Positions 17,667 through 27,144 of a DNA stretch of 64,000 bases are shown here, one piece after another. The DNA lies in the NCBI GenBank assembly GCA_963717125.1, contig CAVQVG010000007.1, forward strand, positions 620,001 through 684,000. Reading direction: 5' to 3'. This DNA is from RYN-230 sp963717125. Lineage in GTDB: Bacteria > Actinomycetota > Actinomycetes > Streptosporangiales > Streptosporangiaceae. Position numbers and translations under genes: made by a program. The notes below the pieces were generated by a model. That model had not been told where the DNA came from. It was given only the letters and a program-made list of their open reading frames with translations, and did no database searches. Positions within the stretch are counted from its first letter, which is position 1, and every line of letters starts with the position of its first letter.

Positions 17667-18314
17667 GTGGCCACCGCATCCGTAGCCGAGAAAGCACCCA
17701 CCCCCAGGCCGCCGTCAGCCCGGCCGAACCTGGTCAGCGTGGGCACCATCGTGTGGCTTTCCTCGGAACTCATGTTCTTCGCGGCGCTGTTCGCGATGTA
17801 CTTCACGATCCGCTCCGTGGACAAGGGCGAGGGCCTGCGCTGGCCGGGCGCTCACCTGGACCTGACCCTGGGGTCGATCAACACCACGGTGCTGCTGCTG
17901 TCCAGTGTGACCTGCCAGCTTGGCGTGTTCGCGGTCGAGCGCGGCCAGCTCCGCCGGGCCGGGCGGATCTGGCAGCCGGCCCGCTGGGGGCTGCGCGAGT
18001 GGTACTGGCTGTCCTTCCTGATGGGCCTGTACTTCGTCTGCGGCCAGGGCTATGAGTACCTGGACCTGATCCGCAAGCAGCACCTGACCGTCGCGTCCAG
18101 CGCCTACGGCTCGGTGTTCTACATCCCGACCGGGTTCCACGGCCTGCACGTGACCGGCGGCCTGATCGCGTTCCTGTTCGTCCTCGGCCGCACCTACGTG
18201 GCCAAGACGTTCACCCACGAGCAGCAGGTCAGCGCCATCGTCGTCTCCTACTACTGGCATTTCGTGGACGTGGTCTGGATCGCGCTGTTCACCACGATCT
18301 ACCTGATCCAGTAA
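17667..18314 (+). CDS. ctaE: Cytochrome c oxidase subunit III
   Basis: 215 residues from GTG 17667. No ribosome site is visible and the start may be leaderless. Five or so membrane spans carry family motifs: VGTIVWLSSELMFFAALFAMYF, GFHGLHVTGGLIAF and YYWHFVDVVWIALFTTIYL. Subunit III stabilises the aa3 oxidase in the plasma membrane. It opens the ctaE-qcrC-qcrA-qcrB unit, the standard actinobacterial order, and is divergent from trpD across ~70 bases. Confidence 0.96.
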   Translation: MATASVAEKAPTPRPPSARPNLVSVGTIVWLSSELMFFAALFAMYFTIRSVDKGEGLRWPGAHLDLTLGSINTTVLLLSSVTCQLGVFAVERGQLRRAGRIWQPARWGLREWYWLSFLMGLYFVCGQGYEYLDLIRKQHLTVASSAYGSVFYIPTGFHGLHVTGGLIAFLFVLGRTYVAKTFTHEQQVSAIVVSYYWHFVDVVWIALFTTIYLIQ

Positions 18315-18351
18315 CCACCCTCGCGACGAATACCTGAGCGAGGCGCAGCAC

Positions 18352-19197
18352 ATGCCGACCCAGAAGAGCACAGACCAGAAGATGAGGGCTCCATTGAGCT
18401 GGATCACCGCCCGGCGGCGGCGCCCGGTCGCCGGATACGCCGTTGTGCTGCTTGGGCTCCTCGCGGTGGGCGGGGGATACGCGGCGGTCACCGCCACCGG
18501 CAGCCCGGCCAATGCGTCCTCCCCGGCCGCGAACTCGACGCAGATCGACCAGGGCCGCCAGATCTTCGTGCAGGACTGCGCCAGCTGCCACGGCCTGGAC
18601 GCGCAGGGCACCAGCACCGGCCCCAGCCTGATCGGGGTGGGTGCGGCCGCGGTGGACTTCCAGGTCAGCACCGGCCGGATGCCCGCCAAGGAGATCGAGG
18701 CCGAGATGCCGCGCAAGCCGCGGGTGCTGGACGTGGAGAAGACGCACGCGGTGGCCGCCTACATCCAGTCGCTGGGCGGCGGGCCGACCATCCCGTCCCC
18801 GGAACAGGTGAGCACGGCGGGCGCGGACACCGGCCTGGGCCAGGAACTGTTCACCGAGAACTGCTCGCAGTGCCACAACTTCGTGGGCGCGGGCGGAGCG
18901 CTGACCTACGGGAAGTACGCGCCCGCGCTGACCCAGTCCACGCCGACCCAGATGTACGAGGCCATGCTGACTGGCCCGGAGGCCATGCCCGTGTTCAACG
19001 ACACTACGATTACTCCCAGTGAGAAGCGCGACATCATCGCGTATGTCTCGCAGACCCGGAGCGAGCCCAACCCCGGCGGGTTCAGCCTCGGCCGGATCGG
19101 CCCGGTGACCGAGGGCCTGGTCGGCTGGATCGGCGGGATCGGCGGCCTGATCCTGGTCGCCATGTGGATCACGGCAAGGCGGCGCGAGCACTCATGA
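18352..19197 (+). CDS. qcrC: Di-haem cytochrome c subunit of the bc1 complex
   Basis: 281 residues. One N-terminal membrane segment, then two c-type haem motifs, CASCH and CSQCH, on the outer face, and a C-terminal membrane anchor (GLVGWIGGIGGLILVAMWI). In actinobacteria this subunit carries electrons from the Rieske centre directly to CuA of the aa3 oxidase, with no free cytochrome c. Its TGA overlaps the qcrA ATG (ATGA), so the two are translationally coupled. Confidence 0.97.
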   Translation: MPTQKSTDQKMRAPLSWITARRRRPVAGYAVVLLGLLAVGGGYAAVTATGSPANASSPAANSTQIDQGRQIFVQDCASCHGLDAQGTSTGPSLIGVGAAAVDFQVSTGRMPAKEIEAEMPRKPRVLDVEKTHAVAAYIQSLGGGPTIPSPEQVSTAGADTGLGQELFTENCSQCHNFVGAGGALTYGKYAPALTQSTPTQMYEAMLTGPEAMPVFNDTTITPSEKRDIIAYVSQTRSEPNPGGFSLGRIGPVTEGLVGWIGGIGGLILVAMWITARRREHS

Positions 19198-20272
19198 GCG
19201 GCACCGAGGACTATTCAGCAGAGCTTCCCGGCCACGGCGGGGAGCCCGAGCCGTCGCGGACGCCGCACCGGGTGATCGGCACGCCCCCGCCCGCCGAGCA
19301 GCGCACGCTGCTCGGCACGGCCGCGCAGGACAGCCCGCCGCCCGCCCCGCGTGAGCTGCCCGCCGACCCGCCGGACCCGGTCACGGCCAAGAAGGCGGAG
19401 CGGATCGTCGCCGCCCTGTTCATCCTGTCCATGCTGGCCGGCATCGGGTTCATCGCGGCGTACATCGGGATCGAGCTCAGCCCCACATCGCTGGACTCGG
19501 TGCTGCGGTCCAACTTGGCCCTGGGCGTCTCCATGTCGGTCGCGTTCCTGGCCCTCGGCGTGGGTGCGGTGATCTGGGTCCGGTCGATCATGCCCGACGT
19601 GGAACTGACCGAGGAACGCCACCCGCTGGCCTCGTCCGAGGCGGACCGGGAGGCGTTCGCGGAGACGTTCAAGGAGGGCGCGGACACCAGCCAGTTCGTC
19701 AAGCGGCCGCTGCTGCGCCGCACGCTGATCGCGGCCACCATCCCGCTCGGCCTGGCCCCGCTGGTGCTGCTCCGCGACATGGGCCCGCTGCCCGGCACCT
19801 CGCTGCGGCACACGGTCTGGCGCAACGGGCTGCGGCTGCTCATCGCGGGCAGCAACCGGCCGCTCAAGCCAGCGGACTTCGACACCCCCGGCGGGATGAT
19901 CACCGTCGTCCCGGAGGGCTACCAGAACAACGACGACGAGATCGCCAAGGCGGCGGTGATCATCATTAAGCTCGGGCCGGGTGAGCTGAAGCACCCGACC
20001 AACATGAACTGGACGGTGGACAACATCGTCGCCTACTCCAAGATCTGCACCCACGTGGGCTGCCCGGTAGCGCTGTACGAGCAGACGACGCACCACATCC
20101 TGTGCCCGTGCCACCAGTCCACGTTCGACGCCACGACGGGCGCGACGGTGCTCTTCGGCCGGCTTCCCGGCCGCTGCCCCAGCTACCCATGGGCGTGGAT
20201 GCCGAGGGCTATCTCATCGCGACGCACGACTTCTACGAACCGGTCGGCCCGAGCTTCTGGGAGCGGGGATGA
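19194..20272 (+). CDS. qcrA: Rieske iron-sulfur subunit of the bc1 complex (one-base deletion near 20160)
   Basis: About 359 residues from ATG 19194. The N-terminus is long and hydrophilic. Three membrane spans, typical of actinobacterial QcrA, precede the [2Fe-2S] motifs CTHVGCPVAL and CPCHQSTFD. After ATVLFG the frame breaks: adding one C to GGCCGG near 20160 restores FGPASRPLPQLPMGVDAEGYL and ends at TGA 20270-20272, overlapping the qcrB ATG as expected. As sequenced, the wrong frame would run to 20279. Oxidises ubiquinol/menaquinol with QcrB. Confidence 0.93.
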
Positions 20273-22018
20273 GCACTAGCAACGGGGCTCAGCCGAACGG
20301 CCAGGTCGAGGGCCCGGTCGAGAAACTGCTGGGCGAGACGGGCGTCTTCCTCGACGACCGGCTGCGGGCCGCCAAGTTCAACCCGCACCTTCCTGCGGAA
20401 GATCTTCCCGGACCACTGGTCGTTCCTGCTCGGCGAGATCGCGCTCTACTCGTTCATCATCCTGCTGCTGACCGGCACGTTCCTGACCCTGTTCTTCAAG
20501 CCCAGCATGAGCCCCGTGGTCTACCACGGGGTCTACACCAAGCTGGACGGCGTGCGGATGAGCGAGGCCTACGCCTCGACGCTGAACATCAGCTTCGACA
20601 TCCGCGGCGGGCTGCTCATGCGGCAGATCCACCACTGGGCCGCGGACCTGTTCATGGCCGCGCTGATCGCGCACATGCTGCGGATCTTCTTCACCGGCGC
20701 GTACCGCAAGCCGCGCGAGTTCAACTGGCTGATCGGCATCGTGCTGTTCACCCTGGGCCTGCTGGAGGGCCTGTTCGGCTACTCGCTGCCGGACGACCTG
20801 CTGTCCGGGACCGGGCTGCGGATCACCGAGGGCGTGCTCCTGGGCATCCCGATCGTCGGCACCTACGCGTCGTTCTTCCTGTTCGGCGGGCAGTTCCCGG
20901 GCACCGACATCATCCCGCGGCTGTACGTCATCCATATCCTGCTGATCCCGGCGTTGCTGCTCGCCCTGATCACCGCGCACCTGTTCTTCATGTTCCACCA
21001 GAAGCACACCCAGATGCCGGGCCTGGGGCACACCAACACGAACGTGGTCGGCCAGCCGATGTACCCGTACTTCATGGCCAAGACCGGCGCGTGGTTCATG
21101 TTCATCTTCGGCTTCCTGGCCGTGCTGGGCACGTTCGCCCAGATCAACCCGATCTGGCTGTACGGGCCGTACAACCCGGCGGAGATCTCGGCGGGTTCAC
21201 AGCCCGACTTCTACATGGGCTTCCTCGAGGGCTCGCTCCGGATGATGCCCAGCTGGACCTGGGACATAGCCGGGCATTACACCGTCCCCTGGGACGTGGT
21301 CATCCCGGCGCTGGTGCCGCTGGGCCTCATCTTCACCGGGGCCGCGCTGTGGCCGTTCCTCGAACGCTGGGCCACCGGAGACTACCAGGAGCACCACGTC
21401 AACGACCGGCCCCGGAACGCGGCCACCCGGACCGCGATCGGCATGGGCGTGATCACGTTCTACGGCGTCCTCTGGCTGGAGGGCGCCAACGACGTCATCG
21501 CCGACCACCTGGACATCTCGCTGTATGTCACGACCGAGATCGCGCGGTACGCGATCTTCATCGGGCCGGTGGTGGCCTACTGGGTGACCAAGCGGATCTG
21601 CCTCGGCCTGCAGCGCAAGGACACCGAGTCGCTGGCGCACGGCTACGAGACCGGGATCATCGAGATGACCCCGGAGGGCGAGTTCATCGAGCGGCACGCA
21701 CCGGTGCCGGACGAGCAGCGGGCCGTGCTGCTCGCCCAGCGCCCGGTCGCCGAACTGCCCGCGCCGTCGGACGGCGATGACGACGTGCCCGCGCCCGCCA
21801 CCCGCGGCCCGATCGGCAAGGCCCGGCTGGCGCTGGGCCGGGTGATCACCGAGCAGGTCCCGCCGGAGACTGGCGACGGGCACGGCGACGGGCACGGCAA
21901 CGGCCACGGTGACGGTCACCACGAGCCCGAGCGGGCCGCGGTGACGGCGGGCGAGCCGGGCAAGACGGTCCTCGGCCAGGGCGAGGCCCCGGACCCCGAG
22001 GACTCCGCCGGCCAGTAG
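20269..22018 (+). CDS. qcrB: Cytochrome b subunit of the bc1 complex (one-base insertion near 20382)
   Basis: About 582 residues from ATG 20269. After AAKFN the frame shifts: dropping one C from the CCC at 20382-20384 gives RTFLRKIFPDHWSFLLGEIAL and continues into 20507-22018. The four b-haem histidines lie in membrane helices (QIHHWAADLFMAALIAHMLR and VIHILLIPALLLALITAH), and PDDLLSGTGLR belongs to the quinol-site region. The long C-terminal extension usual in actinobacteria ends here in a His/Gly repeat (GDGHGDGHGNGHGDGHH). The stop lies 2 bases from the convergent L,D-transpeptidase. Confidence 0.95.
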
Positions 22019-22020
22019 GG

Positions 22021-23412
22021 TCAGGCGGGGGCGAGCCGGGTGACCTGCACCGGGGCGGCCGCCCCGGCTGGGCCGGCCGCCGTGGGCGGCGCCACCGCCG
22101 AGGCGGCCACGAACTGGCTGCCGCTGGCCGAGGCCAGCACCGCGTCGCCGGTGGCACTGCCGGCCAGCAGCTTGCGCCAGCTCAGGAAGTAGATGGTCCA
22201 GCCGTTGTTCCAGGTGCCACGGACCGGGCTGCCCACCACGCTGATCGGGTCGCCGAGCATGGAGTGGTCGTAGTACCAGACCGCGTTGGCCGGGCCAAGG
22301 TTGACGCAGCCGTGGCTCACGTTGACGATGCCCTGCTCGCCGACCGACCACGGGGCGCTGTGGATGTACGTCCCGCTGGCGGTGAACTGGACCGCGTCGT
22401 ACACCAGCTCGTTGTAGGAGCCCGGGCTGCCCGCCGGGATGCCGATCGTGGCCGAGTTCATGTCTACCGGGTTGGCCATGTCGAAGGACAGGTAGCGGCC
22501 ATCGGCGGTGTCCATTCCCGGCCGCCCGGTGCTGATCGGCCAGTTGCCGATCGGCCGGCCTTTCCACCACACCTTCATGTAGTGGGTGGCGGTGTTGGCC
22601 ACCACGACCAGCGAGTTGCCGATCCGGAAGCTCTGGCTCAGATTGGCCCGGCCGAACACACCCGGCGCGGCCTGCACCCCGGCCAGGTGCGCGGTGAACC
22701 GCACCTCGGTGTGCGCGGGCCAGTACCGCTCCGGCCGGAACCACACGCTCTTGCGGTTCAGCCAGTACCACGCGCCGGTCACCGGCTTGCTGGCGGTGAT
22801 CTGGAGCGACCGTTCGACGGCCGCCTCGTCCGTCACCGGGCGGCTGAACGAGACCATGATCGGCATGCCGATGCCGTAGGTCTGGTGCGGGGTCATGGTC
22901 GTGCTGGCGGCGATGCTGTGCGCGGGCCGGAAGGTGCGGAACGTCCCGCTGATCTCGGTCCGCTTGTGCCGGCTGTTCACCGCCGTGGCGGTGACCTGGT
23001 ACGTCTGCGACGGCGCCAGCGCCCACCCGGTGTGCCAGCTGCGCGCCCCGCGGCTGTACCGGCCGGTCACCGGCTTGCCCTCGGCGTTGCGCACGGTTAC
23101 CGCGCTCAGCGTGCCACGCTGCGCGGTGACCTGCACGCCCAGGTCCGGGCGGCTGTCCAGCTGCACCGCGGGGTGCGCCGACCCGGCCGCGTGCAGGGCC
23201 TGCCCCGGCCCGCTGGCGGCCGAGCTGAACGTCACGTTGCCGCTGGTGATGGTCACGTTGGCAGGCGGATGCAAGGCCGCCTGGTGGGCCGTACCAGCCC
23301 CGCTGCACGAAGTGGCCAGCAACAGGCCGGCCAGCCCGGCCCCGGCCACGATGCCCTGATTGAGCCCGCGATGGATACGCTTGCGGGCCGTGCCTGAATT
23401 GTCCCCCGACAT
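22021..23412 (-). CDS. L,D-transpeptidase lipoprotein (YkuD domain, Ldt class)
   Basis: 463 residues from ATG 23412; the 28 upstream residues of the open frame lack a start signal. The signal peptide GIVAGAGLAGLLLATSC ends in a lipobox-like cysteine. Two immunoglobulin-like modules follow (about 60-270), then the YkuD domain with the catalytic SHGCVNL preceded by HSAPWSVGEQG. Ldt enzymes form 3-3 cross-links in peptidoglycan and are periplasm-facing. The C-terminal tail is Ala/Pro rich. Lies downstream of ctaF on the same strand, separated by a hairpin repeat. Confidence 0.93.
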   Translation of the reverse strand: MSGDNSGTARKRIHRGLNQGIVAGAGLAGLLLATSCSGAGTAHQAALHPPANVTITSGNVTFSSAASGPGQALHAAGSAHPAVQLDSRPDLGVQVTAQRGTLSAVTVRNAEGKPVTGRYSRGARSWHTGWALAPSQTYQVTATAVNSRHKRTEISGTFRTFRPAHSIAASTTMTPHQTYGIGMPIMVSFSRPVTDEAAVERSLQITASKPVTGAWYWLNRKSVWFRPERYWPAHTEVRFTAHLAGVQAAPGVFGRANLSQSFRIGNSLVVVANTATHYMKVWWKGRPIGNWPISTGRPGMDTADGRYLSFDMANPVDMNSATIGIPAGSPGSYNELVYDAVQFTASGTYIHSAPWSVGEQGIVNVSHGCVNLGPANAVWYYDHSMLGDPISVVGSPVRGTWNNGWTIYFLSWRKLLAGSATGDAVLASASGSQFVAASAVAPPTAAGPAGAAAPVQVTRLAPA

Positions 23413-23487
23413 TGAGCTACCCCCATAGCCCGAAGTGACTCTAGCTAACTCCCCGTAGCCACAGCAGGCAAAACCCCCACACCGGCC

Positions 23488-23537
23488 GATGATCAAACGA
23501 TTGGTGTCGCTATAACAACAGCAAACGTTTGATCACG
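23488..23537. repeat. Palindromic hairpin repeat, copy 1
   Basis: TGATCAAACG (23490-23499) pairs perfectly with CGTTTGATCA (23526-23535), and pairing continues inward with a few mismatches. It starts 22 bases after the ctaF stop on the minus strand. The arms resemble those of copies at 40501/42350 and 49259-49308. Probably a terminator or transcript-end hairpin that belongs to a repeat family. Confidence 0.75.
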
Positions 23538-23558
23538 TCTCGGGTATGGCCGGGGCGG

Positions 23559-23954
23559 TTAGTGCGCGTAGATGCCGCGGTAGTACTCGAAGACGAAGCC
23601 GATCACCGTGAGGAAGAGGAACAGCAGCCCGATCAGGAACAGCCACCAGCCGATCGCGACGCCGAACGCGGCCAGCGCGGCGGCCAGGCCGACGTACAGC
23701 GGCCACCAGCTGTGCGGGCTGAAGAAGCCAATCTCCCCGGCGCCCTCGCTGATCTCGCCCTCTGGGTTGTCCTCCGGCCGCGGTGGCAGCCGGCGCCCGG
23801 TGAACAGCAGATAGAACCCGGTCAGGAACGCGAGCCCGACCGACAGCGCGAGCGCGGTGGTGCCGGTCGGGTCTTTGGAGAAGTACCAGTACACGATGTC
23901 CGTCGCGCCGAAGAACACCGCGCACCCGATGAACAGGGACCCCTCAAACTTCAT
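23559..23954 (-). CDS. ctaF: Actinobacterial cytochrome c oxidase subunit IV
   Basis: 131 residues, ATG start, four hydrophobic segments. The pattern MKFEGSLFIGCAVFFGATDIVYWYFSKDPTGT and FSPHSWWPLYVGLAAA is specific to the actinobacterial CtaF family, a small membrane subunit of aa3 oxidase. Downstream of ctaD (33-base gap) in ctaC-ctaD-ctaF order. Confidence 0.95.
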   Translation of the reverse strand: MKFEGSLFIGCAVFFGATDIVYWYFSKDPTGTTALALSVGLAFLTGFYLLFTGRRLPPRPEDNPEGEISEGAGEIGFFSPHSWWPLYVGLAAALAAFGVAIGWWLFLIGLLFLFLTVIGFVFEYYRGIYAH

Positions 23955-23987
23955 CTGACACCTTCTTGCCAGTAAGCCACGTGCGCG

Positions 23988-25673
23988 TCATTTGTGGGCC
24001 GTGATGCGCTGCTGATGCGTCCGTCCCGACTGGATGTGCGGGTAGTGCAGGTCGAACGCGGGGCGCTCGGACCGGATGCGCGGGATCCGGGTGAAGTTAT
24101 GCCGGGGCGGCGGGCAGGACGTCGCCCATTCCAGCGAGTTCCCGTAGCCCCACGGGTCGTCCACCGTGACCTTCTCGCCGTACTTCCAGGTCTTGTACAC
24201 GTTGTAGAGGAAGAAGAACGTGGACGCGCCGAGGATCCAGGAGCCGATGCTGGAGATCTGGTTCAGCGTGGTCACGTTGCCGGGCAGGAACGGGTAGTTG
24301 GCCACCCGGCGCGGCATGCCCTCGATGCCGATCCAGTGCTGCACCAGGAACGTCATGTTGAACCCGATGAACAGCGTCCAGAAGTGCCACTTGCCCAGCG
24401 TGTTGTCCAGCATCTTCCCGGTCCACTTGGGCCACCAGAAGTAGAACCCGCTGAACATGCAGAACACCACGGTGCCGAACAGCACGTAGTGGAAGTGGGC
24501 GACCACGAAGTAGGAGTCGCTGACGTTGAAGTCCAGCGGCGGGGAGGCCAGGATGACCCCGGTCAGGCCGCCGAACAGGAACGACACCAGGAACCCGATG
24601 GAGAACAGCATCGCGGGCTCGAACGTCAGCTGCCCGCGCCACATCGTGCCCACCCAGTTGAAGAACTTCACCCCGGTGGGCACCGCGATCAGGAACGTCA
24701 TGAAGGAGAAGAACGGCAGCAGCACGGCGCCGGTGGTGAACATGTGGTGCGCCCACACCGTCAGCGACAGCCCGGCGATCGCGATCGTGGCGCCGACCAG
24801 GCCCTTGTACCCGAAGATCGGCTTGCGGCTGAACACCGGCAGGACTTCGGTGGCGATGCCGAAGAACGGCAGCGCCACGATATAGACCTCGGGATGGCCG
24901 AAGAACCAGAACAGGTTCTGCCACAGGATCGCGCCGCCGCTGGACGCGCTGAACACCTGCGCGCCGAGCTTGCGGTCGATCTCCAGCACCAGCAGCGCCG
25001 CGGCCAGCACCGGGAACGCGAGCAGCACGAGCAGGCTGGTGAGCAGGATGTTCCAGGTGAAGATGGGCATCCGGAACATGGTCATGCCGGGGGCCCGCAT
25101 GCAGATGATCGTGGTGACGAAGTTGACGCCACCGAGGATGGTGCCCAGCCCGGACAGGGTCAGGCCCATGATCCACATGTCGGCGCCGATGCCCGGCGAG
25201 TACACCGCGTTGGTCAGCGGCGAGTAGGCGTACCAGCCGAACGAGGCCGCGCCGCCCGGGGTGAGGAAGCTGACCAGCAGGATCAGGCCGCCAAACAGGA
25301 AGAAGTAGTAGCTCAGCAGGTTGAGCCGGGGGAACGCCACGTCCGGCGCACCGATCTGCAGCGGCATGATCTCGTTCGCGAACCCGACGAACAACGGGGT
25401 GGCGAACAGCAGCAGCATGATCGTGCCATGCATGGTGAACAGCTCGTTGTACTGCTGATCCGACACGATGTGGTTCTGCGGGCCGAACAGCTGGGCCCGC
25501 ATGATCATGGCCATAAGGCCGGCGATCAGGAAAAACCCGAACGAGGTGATCAGGTACAGGTGCCCGATGACCTTGTGGTCGGTCGACGACAGCCAGCTGG
25601 CCAGGATCGAGCCCTTACGTTCCCGCGCTACTCCGGTGCCCGGGGTCAGGACCGGTTGCTCGACGGTGGTCAC
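23988..25673 (-). CDS. ctaD: Cytochrome c oxidase subunit I
   Basis: 561 residues from GTG 25673, one base after the ctaC stop; the upstream in-frame GTG at 25715 lies inside ctaC. Twelve membrane helices. Catalytic features: WFFGHPEVYIVALPFFGI (CuB His, cross-linked Tyr), HHMFTTG (CuB histidines) and HFHYVLFG (haem a and a3 ligands). Reduces oxygen to water and pumps protons. It is translationally coupled to ctaC. Confidence 0.97.
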   Translation of the reverse strand: MTTVEQPVLTPGTGVARERKGSILASWLSSTDHKVIGHLYLITSFGFFLIAGLMAMIMRAQLFGPQNHIVSDQQYNELFTMHGTIMLLLFATPLFVGFANEIMPLQIGAPDVAFPRLNLLSYYFFLFGGLILLVSFLTPGGAASFGWYAYSPLTNAVYSPGIGADMWIMGLTLSGLGTILGGVNFVTTIICMRAPGMTMFRMPIFTWNILLTSLLVLLAFPVLAAALLVLEIDRKLGAQVFSASSGGAILWQNLFWFFGHPEVYIVALPFFGIATEVLPVFSRKPIFGYKGLVGATIAIAGLSLTVWAHHMFTTGAVLLPFFSFMTFLIAVPTGVKFFNWVGTMWRGQLTFEPAMLFSIGFLVSFLFGGLTGVILASPPLDFNVSDSYFVVAHFHYVLFGTVVFCMFSGFYFWWPKWTGKMLDNTLGKWHFWTLFIGFNMTFLVQHWIGIEGMPRRVANYPFLPGNVTTLNQISSIGSWILGASTFFFLYNVYKTWKYGEKVTVDDPWGYGNSLEWATSCPPPRHNFTRIPRIRSERPAFDLHYPHIQSGRTHQQRITAHK

Positions 25674-25674
25674 G

Positions 25675-26535
25675 TCACGCACCCCCTGCTGAACTCTGCG
25701 CGTGCTGCTGCGCACTGATCCAGGTACGGAACTGGGCCGGGGTGACGATCTGCACCCGGAACAGCATCCGGCTGTGGTAAACGCCGCACAGCTCGGTGCA
25801 GCGGCCAGTGAACGTGCCGGTCCTGATCGGGGTCACCTCGAAGTGGTTCGGGTGCCCGGGGATCACGTCCCGCTTGAACTCGAACGGCACGATCCAGAAC
25901 GAGTGCACGACGTCTATCGAGACCAGGTTGAACCGGACCGTCTCGTTGTCCGGGATGACCAGCAGCGGCAGCCGCCCGGGCCAGGGCTGGCCCTGCTCGG
26001 TCACGATGCCGGTGCCGGAGCCCGGCGACGGGTACTGCGGGTACTGGAACTCCCAGCTCCACTGCCAGCCGGTCACGTTCACCGTGACGTCCGGGTGCGG
26101 CGCGAGCTTGTCGATGTAGTTCTCGTCCCGCGCGGTGAAGAAGAAGAACACGCCGACCATGATGAACGGCACGACCGTGTACATGATCTCGATGGGCAGG
26201 TTGTAGCGCACCTGCCGGGGCGGCCGGTCCGAGTTCTTCCGGTGGAAGATCACCGCCCAGAGGATCATGCCCCAGACGACGGCGCCGACGGCGAACGCCG
26301 CGATCCAGCTGCCGCGCCACAGCGTGACCACGATCTCGCCCTGCTTGGTCACGGGCACCGGCAGGCCGAGCCGGGTAAACGTGGTGGACTGGCACCCCGC
26401 CGTGCCCAGCACGACGGCGCCGAGCAGCACCGAGCGCAGCGCCCAGCGGCGCACCCGGCGGCTTGCCTCGGGTCCGGGCATCCGGCCCGGATCATGCGCG
26501 CCCCGTTGGTCTGGGGCGCTGGGGGTGGGACTCAC
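25675..26535 (-). CDS. ctaC: Cytochrome c oxidase subunit II
   Basis: 286 residues from GTG 26535, behind GGAAGG; GTG 26571 lacks a ribosome site. The signal/lipobox SVLLGAVVLGTAGC suggests a lipid-anchored N-terminus after processing. Two membrane spans follow, then the cupredoxin CuA domain with NVTGWQWSWEF and GRCTELCGVYHSRMLF (two Cys, His, Met ligands). Receives electrons from QcrC. First gene of ctaCDF; promoter lies in the 360-base divergent region towards tusA. Confidence 0.97.
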   Translation of the reverse strand: MSPTPSAPDQRGAHDPGRMPGPEASRRVRRWALRSVLLGAVVLGTAGCQSTTFTRLGLPVPVTKQGEIVVTLWRGSWIAAFAVGAVVWGMILWAVIFHRKNSDRPPRQVRYNLPIEIMYTVVPFIMVGVFFFFTARDENYIDKLAPHPDVTVNVTGWQWSWEFQYPQYPSPGSGTGIVTEQGQPWPGRLPLLVIPDNETVRFNLVSIDVVHSFWIVPFEFKRDVIPGHPNHFEVTPIRTGTFTGRCTELCGVYHSRMLFRVQIVTPAQFRTWISAQQHAQSSAGGA

Positions 26536-26895
26536 AGGTTGCCTTCCCAGCGGAATGATTCCCGGCTGCACGGGCAGGTCAGGGTTCGTCCTACAGGCTG
26601 TCGTGCAAACAGTATCGTGCAGCGTCCCGCGGCCACGCGGGGGACCCCGATTGTCCGGCTCAGCGTGTCCTGCTCCACAGTGCTTGCTCCACAGTGCTTG
26701 TTTGCTAAGCGGTGCTTGCTAAACACAGGGCTTACGGACCGCAACGTGCGGGTATCGCTTCTCCGTGGCACCATGCATGCGGAGGACTCAGCAGAGAACG
26801 GGGTTGCTACGGAGTATTGTCACCGTCTTAGTGGAAAGGGCGACGATCGGTACTCCCGCAGACCCCCGGTCTGATCGGCCCAGAGAGGCAGGCGC
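26536..26895. other. 360-base divergent region between ctaC and the TusA-like gene
   Basis: No convincing gene. An open frame of 33 codons from ATG 26773 has no ribosome site and no recognisable sequence. A short direct repeat CTCCACAGTGCTTG occurs twice near 26670-26700. Base composition is less GC-rich than the genes, as expected for two promoters. I could not place -35/-10 boxes with confidence. Confidence 0.5.
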
Positions 26896-27144
26896 ATGAC
26901 TCCCCCGACGCGCCCGGCACCGATGCTGACGATCGACGCGCTCGGCCGGAAGTGCCCTATCCCGATCATCATGCTGGCTGAGCGGATCCGCGAAGTCCCG
27001 ATCGGGGCCACGGTGGCCGTGCTGGCCGACGATCCCGCCGCGCAGACCGACATCCCGGCCTGGTGCATGATGAAGTCCCAGGAGTTCGTGGTCGAGACCG
27101 CGCTGCCCCGCGGCTGGGCCTTCCTGGTCAAGCGCACTTACTGA
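26896..27144 (+). CDS. TusA/SirA-family sulfur-carrier-like protein
   Basis: 82 residues, ATG behind GAGAGG. The signature CPIPI (Cys20, part of CPxP) sits near the N-terminus after LTIDALGRK, and the fold pattern (two strands, helix LAERIREVPIG) matches TusA-like proteins, which pass persulfide sulfur in tRNA thiolation or other sulfur transfer. Partner unknown. Its end overlaps the convergent CtaG-like gene by 7 bases. Confidence 0.9.
   Translation: MTPPTRPAPMLTIDALGRKCPIPIIMLAERIREVPIGATVAVLADDPAAQTDIPAWCMMKSQEFVVETALPRGWAFLVKRTY

Noticed and set aside
20269..21780. A 503-codon frame reading on from the qcrB start
   Set aside because: After codon 38 it leaves the cytochrome b frame because of the inserted C; the downstream sequence is conserved only in the other frame.
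21197..23308. 703-codon minus-strand frame across qcrB and the L,D-transpeptidase
   Set aside because: Overlaps two recognised genes and has no recognisable motif; a shadow.
23994..25718. 574-codon plus-strand frame opposite ctaD
   Set aside because: Antisense shadow of a catalytic oxidase subunit; composition is typical of shadows (Glu/Gln/Arg/His rich).
26773..26874. 33-codon frame before the TusA-like gene
   Set aside because: No ribosome site, no recognisable sequence, and it lies in a promoter region.
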